Shown here: positions 1-4,901 of the stretch, piece after piece | How the letters are laid out: each line of letters opens with the position of its first letter | Numbering within the stretch: the first letter of the stretch is position 1 | Origin: JBFLXN01 sp040755715 [NCBI: Candidatus Edwardsbacteria bacterium] | GTDB lineage: Bacteria; Edwardsbacteria; AC1; JBFLXN01 | DNA length: 5,115 nucleotides | Reading direction: 5' to 3' | Assembly (NCBI GenBank): GCA_040755715.1 | Contig: JBFLXN010000183.1 | Location: 1 to 5,115 of the forward strand | Translations under genes and position numbers: made by a program | Notes under the pieces: generated by a model | The model's input: the letters and a program-made list of their open reading frames with translations, nothing else | Database searches by the model: none | Told to the model about the DNA's origin: nothing

Positions 1-53
1 AGGTAGAAAAACATAAGAAATGAAATGTCCGAATCCGTAGGAGTTATATTGAA

Positions 54-611
54 TTGCAGGATTTTACAAAGGCAAGGGAATATCTTATAAATGCCGAAAA
101 GATTGCAAGGGAAATTGGTGAGAAAGAGGTTTTGCGGAGGGTTTATGTTTCGTTAGGGGAGTTGATACTCGCGGAGACCGTAGGGCGTAAAGCGTATAGC
201 GTAGAGCGTAAGGCGAAAACTTACGCAGAAACAGCCCTCAAACTTGCTGAAGAATTGAATTCAAAATCTGGCAAGGCAGAGGTATTGCTTTTGCAAGCAA
301 GGATTATGGTAGAACAGGCATCCTTGCCTGAGACACCCCTGACCCCTCTTAATAAAGGGGAATTTAAAGAGGCAGGCGATAAATTCAAATCCGCTATCTC
401 AATATTTGAGGAATTAAAACAACCTTTTGAAATCGCCAAGGCGTATTATTATTATGCCCAATCAATCAAAACTGTAGGGACAGGGCTTGTTCCTGTCCAA
501 TTTGATGACAAATCAGAAGAATATCTGCAAAAGGCAAGTGAACTTTTTGAAAAAATTGGAGCCAAAGCTTGGTTGGAAAAAATCGAAGGAGATGCAGGAT
601 TGTCCGCCTAA
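54..611 (+). CDS. TPR-repeat protein, C-terminal part, 5' end missing or broken
   Basis: The 185-residue product is a run of tetratricopeptide-type helix pairs, normally a protein-protein interaction scaffold. Helices are visible at about residues 1-21, 25-40, 55-69, 72-88, 105-122, 125-139 and 152-169. The ending around GAKAWLEKIE resembles the last TPR of large multi-TPR regulatory or ATPase proteins (from memory). The start is uncertain. A TTG at 54 has AGGAG at 39-43, but TPR-like sequence (YIELQDF) continues in frame upstream to codon 24, just after an in-frame TGA at 21-23. All three forward frames are closed before position 24. I therefore infer either the remnant of a longer gene or a short gene that starts at TTG. 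Residues 41-54, 89-103 and 140-150 are encoded by repeat elements inserted in the loops between helices A and B. The final residues and the stop come from a palindrome. Confidence 0.6.
   Translation: MQDFTKAREYLINAEKIAREIGEKEVLRRVYVSLGELILAETVGRKAYSVERKAKTYAETALKLAEELNSKSGKAEVLLLQARIMVEQASLPETPLTPLNKGEFKEAGDKFKSAISIFEELKQPFEIAKAYYYYAQSIKTVGTGLVPVQFDDKSEEYLQKASELFEKIGAKAWLEKIEGDAGLSA
185..219 (+). repeat. Heptanucleotide tandem repeat inside the TPR gene
   Basis: Four successive 7-base units begin with GCGTA (185-191, 192-198, 199-205, 206-212), followed by a degenerate fifth unit (213-219). Because 7 is not a multiple of 3, each unit is read in a different frame, giving residues around GRKAYSVERKA. 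The array lies between helix A (about 25-40) and helix B (about 55-69) of a TPR unit. The unit boundaries are seen directly; the insertional origin is inferred. Confidence 0.8.
315..372 (+). repeat. Composite palindromic insertion inside the TPR gene
   Basis: A 6-bp inverted repeat, CAGGCA/TGCCTG (315-320 and 325-330, loop TCCT), is followed by a second one, CCCCT/AGGGG (343-347 and 356-360). CCTCTT at 345-350 can alternatively pair with AAGAGG at 367-372. It encodes the stretch SLPETPLTPLNKGE, which has low helical propensity and splits a TPR pair. The PLTPLNKGE peptide is one I associate with dispersed coding palindromes in other bacteria; this is memory, not a search. Confidence 0.65.
474..498 (+). 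repeat. GTAGGGACAGG-type palindrome inside the TPR gene
   Basis: GGACAGG at 478-484 and CCTGTCC at 492-498 form a perfect 7-bp inverted repeat around a 7-base loop. It is read in frame as VGTGLVPVQ, a Gly/Pro/Val loop between two helices of the last TPR. The same opening (GTAGG, then ACAGG) and closing (CCTGTC) occur in the membrane-protein gene at 1530-1552 in the same reading frame, so the two look like members of one family. Confidence 0.75.
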
Positions 612-618
612 GGCGGAC
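602..618 (+). repeat. Palindrome GTCCGCC-TAA-GGCGGAC carrying a stop codon
   Basis: This is a perfect 7-bp inverted repeat with a 3-base centre, and the centre is the TAA stop codon (609-611) of the TPR gene. The last residues (about GLSA) are therefore encoded by the left arm. It could act as a weak hairpin at the 3' end of the message, but no T tract follows, so I do not call it a terminator. Confidence 0.75.
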
Positions 619-690
619 TCGCAGTAAACGCTAGATTACTTCGTTCGCAGGAGACGCAGGATCGTTTCACTCGCAGGAAACTCTTTTTCG
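619..690 (+). repeat. Degenerate CGCAG-containing repeat region
   Basis: CGCAG or CGCAGG recurs at short intervals (620-624, 645-650, 654-659, 671-676), with pieces such as ATTACTTCGTTCGCAGG and TTTCACTCGCAGG. No open frame of interest crosses it. It resembles a decayed mixture of short dispersed repeats. The rest of the gap up to 825 holds two palindromes and no recognisable gene. Confidence 0.4.
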
Positions 691-720
691 AGCCGAAGGC
701 GATACCACGATTACTACGAA

Positions 721-737
721 TCCCGACCACGTCGGGA
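721..737 (+). repeat. TCCCGAC/GTCGGGA palindrome
   Basis: A perfect 7-bp inverted repeat (721-727 and 731-737) surrounds CAC. It is followed by GATGATACTGC rather than T residues, so it is not a typical intrinsic terminator. It belongs with the similar CCCGATGT palindrome about 40 bp downstream. Confidence 0.65.
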
Positions 738-773
738 TGATACTGCTTATTTGACATCCGCTTGATAAATCGC

Positions 774-790
774 CCCGATGTTACATCGGG
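774..790 (+). repeat. CCCGATGT/ACATCGGG palindrome upstream of the DedA gene
   Basis: Eight-base arms (774-781 and 783-790) flank a single central T. GCC at 772-774 and GGC at 793-795 make an approximate outer extension. The element lies between a TTGACA hexamer (751-756) and a TACAAT hexamer (796-801), 25 bp before the next start codon. Confidence 0.65.
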
Positions 791-825
791 ACGGCTACAA
801 TAGAACCTGTGAAGCAGTGAGATAA

Positions 826-1434
826 ATGATTACCACAATCTTGGAAATCGTTGGACACTGGATAATCAGCGTCATTTCTACACTCGGTTACAGTGGCATT
901 GTTATCTGTATGAGTATTGAAAGCGCCTGTATCCCCTTGCCGAGCGAAGTGATTATGCCGTTCTCTGGATATCTCGTCTTTCAGGGACAATTTAATCTCT
1001 GGCTGACGGGAGTGGCTGGCGCCCTCGGCTGTGTAGTCGGTTCAGCAGCGGCTTATGTCGTGGGTATCTATGGTGGGCGACCGTTTATTGAGCGATACGG
1101 AAAATATGTTTTGATTTCACACCACGATTTAAATGTGGCAGATCGCTGGTTTGACAAATATGGAGACTGGGTGATTTTTTTCTCTCGGTTGTTACCAGTA
1201 ATTCGCACTTACATTTCATTGCCGGCTGGTATTGCTAAGATGCATTTTCCAAAATTTTTACTTTACACTTTTATTGGTTCATTCCCGTGGTGTCTGGCTT
1301 TAGCCTTTGTAGGTTTGAAATTAGGTGAACATTGGATGACTATTAGAACTCTCTTTCACCGAGCTGATTTGGTAATCGGTATAGGGATAGTGATACTAAT
1401 TGGCCTATGGTTATATAGGCACTTAAAGAAATAA
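826..1434 (+). CDS. DedA-family membrane protein
   Basis: The 202-residue product is an integral inner-membrane protein of the DedA (SNARE-associated/VTT) superfamily. Members are linked to phospholipid flipping, membrane potential and envelope stress; the substrate here is unknown. Visible family signatures are ESACIPLPSEV at 32-42 (conserved Glu32, prolines and acidic Glu41), the FFSRLLPVIRTY stretch at 118-129, LPAG at 132-135 and GSFPW at 151-155. Arg121 and Arg127 are spaced six apart, like the two essential arginines of E. coli YqjA. Glu32 and Glu41 probably match that protein's two essential acidic residues, with a shorter loop. Hydrophobic segments lie at about 12-30, 42-55, 58-82, 142-164 and 181-197. 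Length is normal for the family. The ATG directly follows an in-frame TAA (823-825), with weak GTGAG at 817-821 as ribosome-binding site. The small membrane-protein gene begins 59 bp downstream. Confidence 0.93.
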   Translation: MITTILEIVGHWIISVISTLGYSGIVICMSIESACIPLPSEVIMPFSGYLVFQGQFNLWLTGVAGALGCVVGSAAAYVVGIYGGRPFIERYGKYVLISHHDLNVADRWFDKYGDWVIFFSRLLPVIRTYISLPAGIAKMHFPKFLLYTFIGSFPWCLALAFVGLKLGEHWMTIRTLFHRADLVIGIGIVILIGLWLYRHLKK

Positions 1435-1481
1435 GTAGAGAGTAGCGAGAAACGAGTGCTCTCCACCTGCTACTTTTCTAC
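1435..1481 (+). repeat. Imperfect hairpin between the DedA gene and the next gene
   Basis: GTAGAGAGTAGC at 1435-1446 pairs with GCTACTTTTCTAC at 1469-1481: 12 pairs including one G-T, one bulged T and a 22-base loop. The left arm starts at the base after the DedA stop. The right arm ends 3 bases before the next gene's ribosome-binding site. With no T tract after it, readthrough into the next gene seems likely. The hairpin might influence translation start or message processing; this is inference. Confidence 0.5.
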
Positions 1482-1493
1482 ACAGGAGACGAA

Positions 1494-1961
1494 ATGATAT
1501 TTAACATTCCAATTCCTTCGCCAGCGAAAGTAGGACAGGCGTCTCACCTGTCAAATGAAGTCGTAGAAATGGAATGGACCTACCGTCCACCAGCAAAGAG
1601 GAAAATTATTTTTATCATCATTCTGATTGTCGCTGTCGCCGCCTTTTTCTATTTTGTTAAATCCGGACGGGGATTTCAGAAAATCTTGAAAGAAATGCTC
1701 GGACCTCTTATCGCACTTCTCCCAGCACTCTTATTTTCTCTGTTCGTTTCTAAAAAATATCGTTTGACAAATTTAGGTGTTTATGAAGGCACAAAACGGT
1801 TAGGTTTATGGACTGAATTCGTAGCGTGGCAAAGGGTAGAAAATCAAGTTAGATTGAAGAAAAAACAGGCATTGTCTAATTTAGCCATCCTTTATTGCAA
1901 TAATACTACAGAAACAATGCGAGTGACAGCCATAGCGGGTAAATATGTTCGTAGACAATAG
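1494..1961 (+). CDS. Small membrane protein with PH-like C-terminal region
   Basis: I do not recognise a named family for this 155-residue product. Two hydrophobic segments (about 38-55 and 68-85) are followed by YRLTNLGVYEGTKRLGLWTEF at 89-109. That pattern is seen in membrane-anchored bacterial PH-like (bPH) domains, where a strand pair precedes a 'WxEF' turn. The tail to 155 is shorter than I would expect for a full domain, so it may be truncated. The ATG is supported by AGGAGA at 1484-1489, five bases upstream. An internal ATG at 1569 lacks such a site. Residues 13-20 are encoded by a palindromic insertion, and the stop codon lies in another repeat. The short spacing suggests cotranscription with the DedA gene. 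Family assignment is tentative; membrane topology is more secure. Confidence 0.7.
   Translation: MIFNIPIPSPAKVGQASHLSNEVVEMEWTYRPPAKRKIIFIIILIVAVAAFFYFVKSGRGFQKILKEMLGPLIALLPALLFSLFVSKKYRLTNLGVYEGTKRLGLWTEFVAWQRVENQVRLKKKQALSNLAILYCNNTTETMRVTAIAGKYVRRQ
1516..1552 (+). repeat. In-frame palindromic insertion near the N-terminus of the membrane protein
   Basis: GACAGG at 1534-1539 and CCTGTC at 1547-1552 form an inverted repeat with a 7-base loop, introduced by GTAG at 1530-1533. This matches the element at 474-498 in arms and in reading frame (both start Val-Gly). A neighbouring TTCGC/GCGAA inverted repeat (1517-1521 and 1524-1528) may be part of it. It encodes a polar linker, AKVGQASHLS, ahead of the first membrane segment. 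Confidence 0.65.
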
Positions 1962-2020
1962 CCTAAAAGTTCATAGCCTAAGAGTCCAAGAGGCTTGCGT
2001 AAGGACTGGCGAACATACTT
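1941..2020 (+). repeat. Nested inverted and direct repeats over the 3' end of the membrane-protein gene
   Basis: AAATATGTTCG at 1941-1951 is mirrored by CGAACATACTT at 2010-2020 (10 of 11 bases pair). Inside this, AGTCC (1983-1987) pairs with GGACT (2003-2007). Two direct copies of ATAGCCTAA-A/G-AGT lie at 1958-1970 and 1973-1985. The TAG stop (1959-1961) lies in the first direct copy, so the repeat may have ended the gene early. No T tract follows, so terminator function is not supported. Confidence 0.55.
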
Positions 2021-2027
2021 AGTTACT

Positions 2028-2138
2028 CCTGAAAAACCACAGATTACACAGATTTTCACAGATTAACACAATTATGGCCCCTTAAAATTCAGCAAATTAT
2101 AATCCGTATAATCCGTGGTTAAGATAGGTTTTTCAAGG
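2028..2138 (+). repeat. MITE-like intergenic element 1 with nested terminal inverted repeats
   Basis: The inner inverted repeats are AACCACAGATTACACAG and onward (2035-2054) and AATCCGTATAATCCGTGGTT (2101-2120), matching at 17 of 20 positions. An outer pair, CCTGAAAAACC (2028-2038) and GGTTTTTCAAGG (2127-2138), matches with one extra base. The left arm is itself a tandem array: CACAGATT begins at 2038, 2047 and 2057. The element has no coding capacity. TATAAT occurs twice in its right half (2098-2103 and 2107-2112), but without a good -35 box. I recall similar ACCACAGATT repeats between genes of many environmental bacteria; their mobilising agent is unknown to me. Confidence 0.75.
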
Positions 2139-2164
2139 AAAATTACTTAAGCACAAGCAGAAAA

Positions 2165-2878
2165 ATGAAATTAAAATTGCAAAAAATAAGAAAAGAAAAC
2201 GCCGAATTTGAGAAAAGAGCGCCCTATAATTTCTGTGACCGCTGGTGCGAGAGATGTCCACCGGAGACCACAAATAGATGCAAGGTCTATCAGGATGAGT
2301 TTGCTAGAGAATTAAAACATATAGCCAGTGGTAAAGACCCTTATGATTGGGATGTTGTATTAGAGGATGTCAAAGAAAATTTTGAGAAAACAAGGGAACT
2401 TATTCAAAAATGGGCAGAAGAGAAAGATATCGATCTTTCTCAAATTGACGATGACCAATACGAAAAACAAAGAAAAAGAGAGGAACAACTCTTTAGCCAT
2501 CCTCTCTATAAACTGGTAATGAAATACTCCCAACAGACGAATCAATTCATAAAAGATACTTTCTATGAAGGAGTTGAACCTGAGTTAATTGATGATTATG
2601 AGACTATTATCTGGTACCATACGCTTCTTCCTGCAAAGGTGCATCGTCTCTTATGTGATTTGTATGCAAAAGAAGATGAGGAGGGAATTGGATTCTATGA
2701 TGCCGTCGCTCAAATAGACATTAGCAAAAAGTCTATTGCTCAATCAGAAAAGACACTGAAAAAACTTCTCATAGAAAAGATTGCTCATCGCTACAGAATA
2801 TCGGAGCTTTTGGACCTATTATGCGAAATAACCAACCAGGTTAAAGTAATAGAAGATAAAATGGAAAGTTGGGAATAA
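2165..2878 (+). CDS. Conserved hypothetical protein with N-terminal four-cysteine cluster
   Basis: This 237-residue, highly charged soluble protein has no signal peptide or membrane segment. Near its N-terminus Cys24, Cys28, Cys31 and Cys39 form a CX3CX2CX7C cluster (FCDRWCERCPPETTNRC), suited to binding zinc or an iron-sulfur centre. Low-complexity acidic and basic helices follow (about 66-110). The C-terminal half is helical and contains IWYHTLLPAKVHRLL at 149-163 and AQIDISKKSIAQSEKTLKKL at 182-201. I recall the pattern 'WY..L.P.K..RAL', then 'AL..IDRS', in uncharacterised proteins of unrelated bacteria, so this is probably a genuine conserved family of unknown function. ATG 2165 is the only usable start: no other start codon lies between it and the in-frame stop at 2120-2122. 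The ribosome-binding site is poor and the leader is A-rich. The gene follows repeat element 1 by 26 bp. Confidence 0.8.
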   Translation: MKLKLQKIRKENAEFEKRAPYNFCDRWCERCPPETTNRCKVYQDEFARELKHIASGKDPYDWDVVLEDVKENFEKTRELIQKWAEEKDIDLSQIDDDQYEKQRKREEQLFSHPLYKLVMKYSQQTNQFIKDTFYEGVEPELIDDYETIIWYHTLLPAKVHRLLCDLYAKEDEEGIGFYDAVAQIDISKKSIAQSEKTLKKLLIEKIAHRYRISELLDLLCEITNQVKVIEDKMESWE

Positions 2879-2919
2879 GCTCGTTGGAGGCACAGTTCAG
2901 ATATTATGGTTTTGATTTG

Positions 2920-3037
2920 ACCACCGAGGGCACGGAGAGCACAGAGAAAAACAAGGACAAAGAATATAAGTGCCTAAATTAAAATCAAAAAGGGTCAAAG
3001 ATTTCAGAATTTCTGTGTTTTCAGTGTCCTCAGTGGC
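2920..3037 (+). repeat. MITE-like intergenic element 2
   Basis: The left arm 2920-2949 (ACCACCGAGGGCACGGAGAG and onward) is imperfectly mirrored by the right arm 3010-3037, ending CCTCAGTGGC; roughly three quarters of positions match. Most mismatches are G/A or C/T changes. The left arm is built of 9-base units starting CAC at 2922, 2931 and 2940. The central part of about 60 bp is AT-rich and non-coding. The design is the same as elements 1 and 3, although the unit sequence differs. Confidence 0.75.
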
Positions 3038-3099
3038 TGCAAGTATTTTTCAACAGCCTGATTAGGCAAAACCCAGCAAAAATCTCTATATGGTTCAAA

Positions 3100-3130
3100 T
3101 AGACAGGATATTCGTGCAATTCGCTATAAT
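3100..3130 (+). promoter_or_regulatory. Candidate sigma70-type promoter for cysS
   Basis: TATAAT at 3125-3130 is a perfect -10 box. TAGACA at 3100-3105 matches five of six -35 bases, but the 19-bp spacer is longer than ideal. It would start transcription near 3137, leaving a leader of about 63 bases before the cysS ATG. Confidence 0.4.
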
Positions 3131-3199
3131 TTGGCAAATTCGTTTTATATCTATTTTGTCAACCATTTTTATGAATATCAACAGTAGAGGGAGTAACTT

Positions 3200-4609
3200 A
3201 TGAGTCTCAAGTTTTTTAATACCTTGACACGGAAAAGAGAAGAATTCGTTCCTCTTAGAGAAGATTGGGTGGGAATGTATACCTGTGGTCCCACCGTCTA
3301 TGATTACGCCCATATCGGCAATTTTCGCACTTACATCTTTGAAGACATTTTACGCCGCGTATTGGAATACAATGGCTATCAAGTGAAACATGTAATGAAC
3401 GTCACTGATGTGGGTCATCTGACTTCTGATGCTGACGAAGGTGAGGACAAAATGTTAGAAGGGGCAAAACGAGAAAAAAAAACACCCTGGGAAATTGCCG
3501 AATATTATAGCAAAGATTTTTTTGAGAATTTGCTGAGATTAAATATTCTCAAGCCTCACATAATTTGTAAGGCTACCGAACATATTCCCGAGATGATTGA
3601 TTTAGTGCAAAGACTGTTTGAAAGAGGTTATGCCTACGAAATTTCTGATGGGATTTATTTTGATGTAAGTAAACTCCGAAAATTTGGTCAACTTTCAGGG
3701 CAAATACTGGAAGAGCAAGAAGCCGGTGCCAGAATAGAAGTAAATCCAGAAAAAAAGCATCCTGCCGATTTTGCTTTATGGAGAAAGGCCTCACCTAATC
3801 ATATTATGCAGTGGGATAGCCCCTGGGGGAAGGGATTTCCTGGCTGGCACATAGAATGCTCGGCAATGAATATGAAGTATCTGGGAGAAACGATTGACAT
3901 TCACTGTGGCGGTGTAGACCATATTCCCATTCATCATGAAAACGAGATTGCTCAGAGTGAAGGGGCAACTGGTAAGCAATTCGTGCGCTATTGGCTACAC
4001 GGACAATTCTTACAAGTTGACGGCGGGAAAATGGCAAAGAGTCTGGGGAATTTTTATCGCCTGCAAGATTTAGAGGCAAAAGGAATTGAACCCTTAGCCT
4101 TTCGCTATTTCTGTTTGACCGGACAATATCGCACACCATTAAATTTCACCTGGGAGTCAATTAGGAGTGCCCGGAACGGACTCTGGAATCTTAGAGAAGA
4201 GATTTTGCGAAGGCGGAGAGAAACTGAAGATTTTGACAAATCAGAAGTTGAAAGATTGCAGAAGAATTTTTTAGAAGCAATCAACGATGATTTAAATATG
4301 CCGCAGGCTTTGAGTATTGTATGGGAAGCGATAAAGGTTTTGAGTGGCAAAACATGGTGGAAACTGATTCTGCAATTTGATAGAGTCTTAGGATTGGGTC
4401 TGGATAAACTTGATGAGATTGAAAAAGAGATGACGACCATTCCTCCAAAAATTGAAGAATTAAGAATCAAGCGAGATGAAGCGAGAAAGAAGAAAGAGTG
4501 GAAAACTGCAGATGAATTGAGAAAGAAAGCAGAAGAGCAGGGCTATCTTTTTGAGGATACACCAGAAGGGACAAAGGTGAAAAAAATTGTAAAGAGTATT
4601 GACAATTGA
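3200..4609 (+). CDS. cysS: Cysteinyl-tRNA synthetase (class I)
   Basis: This cytoplasmic enzyme joins cysteine to tRNA-Cys using ATP. The 469-residue length is normal for the family (E. coli 461). The N-terminal Rossmann domain carries the zinc ligand Cys29 in [15 protein letters not shown], with the HIGH-type motif HIGN at 38-41. The remaining zinc ligands are Cys220 (HIECSAM), His245 and Glu249 (HHENE), matching Cys209, His234 and Glu238 of the E. coli enzyme. The second ATP-binding signature is KMAKS at 277-281, a variant of KMSKS. A helical DALR-type region (about 320-400) and the usual charged C-terminal segment ([20 protein letters not shown], about 425-444) complete it. ATG 3200 has GGAG at 3190-3193, six bases away, and starts where homologues start. 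The metal site reads [14 protein letters not shown] rather than the GGGxDLxFPHHENE of E. coli-type enzymes. The TGA stop overlaps a downstream promoter. Confidence 0.97.
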   Translation: MSLKFFNTLTRKREEFVPLREDWVGMYTCGPTVYDYAHIGNFRTYIFEDILRRVLEYNGYQVKHVMNVTDVGHLTSDADEGEDKMLEGAKREKKTPWEIAEYYSKDFFENLLRLNILKPHIICKATEHIPEMIDLVQRLFERGYAYEISDGIYFDVSKLRKFGQLSGQILEEQEAGARIEVNPEKKHPADFALWRKASPNHIMQWDSPWGKGFPGWHIECSAMNMKYLGETIDIHCGGVDHIPIHHENEIAQSEGATGKQFVRYWLHGQFLQVDGGKMAKSLGNFYRLQDLEAKGIEPLAFRYFCLTGQYRTPLNFTWESIRSARNGLWNLREEILRRRRETEDFDKSEVERLQKNFLEAINDDLNMPQALSIVWEAIKVLSGKTWWKLILQFDRVLGLGLDKLDEIEKEMTTIPPKIEELRIKRDEARKKKEWKTADELRKKAEEQGYLFEDTPEGTKVKKIVKSIDN

Positions 4610-4633
4610 CAGAGAAATTTGATAAACTATAAT
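4599..4633 (+). promoter_or_regulatory. Near-consensus sigma70-type promoter overlapping the cysS stop
   Basis: TTGACA at 4606-4611 and TATAAT at 4628-4633 are both perfect and are separated by 16 bp. A second TTGACA lies at 4599-4604. The predicted start is near 4640. The first gene downstream is tRNA-Thr at 4902, giving an unusually long leader of about 260 bases that contains repeat element 3. It may serve the tRNA or an unrecognised small RNA. Confidence 0.6.
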
Positions 4634-4661
4634 CAGTATTTCGCAAAGATTACTTACATTG

Positions 4662-4790
4662 AACCACGAAGAACACAAAGATATTGTAAAATTATTCTCT
4701 TTGTGTGACACTTTCTTTCCTAAATCTATCGATTTTTCTTTGAGCTCTTCTTGCCCAGACGATATGTCGGAGTGAATGCACTTTGTGGTT
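4662..4790 (+). repeat. MITE-like intergenic element 3
   Basis: The left border AACCACGAAGAACACAAAGA (4662-4681) faces the right border CACTTTGTGGTT (4779-4790); the outer ten bases match at nine positions. CAC units start at 4665 and 4674. An internal perfect inverted repeat, ACACAAAGA (4673-4681) with TCTTTGTGT (4698-4706), could form a 9-bp hairpin in the cysS 3' region, but no T tract follows. The interior shows no convincing gene on either strand. Confidence 0.6.
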
Positions 4791-4866
4791 AAATAGATTT
4801 TGTGAACTATTGATAATAGAAGCGTTTGGCTCATTGCAGATATGGATTAGTCGTCGGTTTTTTACA

Positions 4867-4898
4867 CTAATAACCAATAACTAACCACTATTAACTGT
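4867..4898 (+). repeat. Degenerate TAACCA-type tandem repeat before the tRNA
   Basis: Overlapping variants of AATAACCA, ATAACTAACC and ACTATTAAC run up to three bases before the tRNA. This looks like a slipped, decayed short tandem repeat. No clear promoter is visible in it. Confidence 0.35.
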
Positions 4899-4901
4899 TT
4901 T

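Larger units (their letters stand above)
2879..3199. other. 321-bp gene-free gap before cysS
   Basis: The gap holds the second inverted-repeat element (2920-3037) and a plausible promoter (3100-3130). Between them is GGCTG (3034-3038) facing CAGCC (3055-3059) across an AT-rich loop containing ATTTTTCAACAGCCTG, which looks like a further repeat fragment. I find no small gene. I also find no T-box leader, which would show an AGGUGGNACCGCG-type box and a terminator before cysS. Confidence 0.7.

Noticed and set aside
21-23. TGA as a recoded sense codon (altered genetic code)
   Set aside because: cysS ends at a TGA where its homologues end, and its tryptophans use TGG, so the standard code applies.
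221-439. Minus-strand 72-codon frame inside the TPR gene
   Set aside because: Its sequence arises from the antisense of the TPR helices and the palindromic insertion, and it has no independent coding signal.
602-737. Intrinsic terminators after the TPR gene
   Set aside because: The hairpins are real, but none is followed by a run of T residues.
2035-2070. CRISPR array, because of regularly spaced CACAGATT units
   Set aside because: The units are 8-10 bp with no spacers of 25-40 bp between them, so it is a tandem repeat arm of an inverted element.
3038-3199. T-box or other amino-acid riboswitch before cysS
   Set aside because: No T-box consensus, specifier stem or terminator/antiterminator pair could be found in the short leader.
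3573-4470. Several minus-strand open frames inside cysS
   Set aside because: They are antisense shadows of a clearly identified synthetase gene with full catalytic motifs.
4460-4877. Two overlapping minus-strand open frames between cysS and the tRNA
   Set aside because: They run through the cysS 3' end or repeat element 3, lack ribosome-binding sites and have no domain-like composition.
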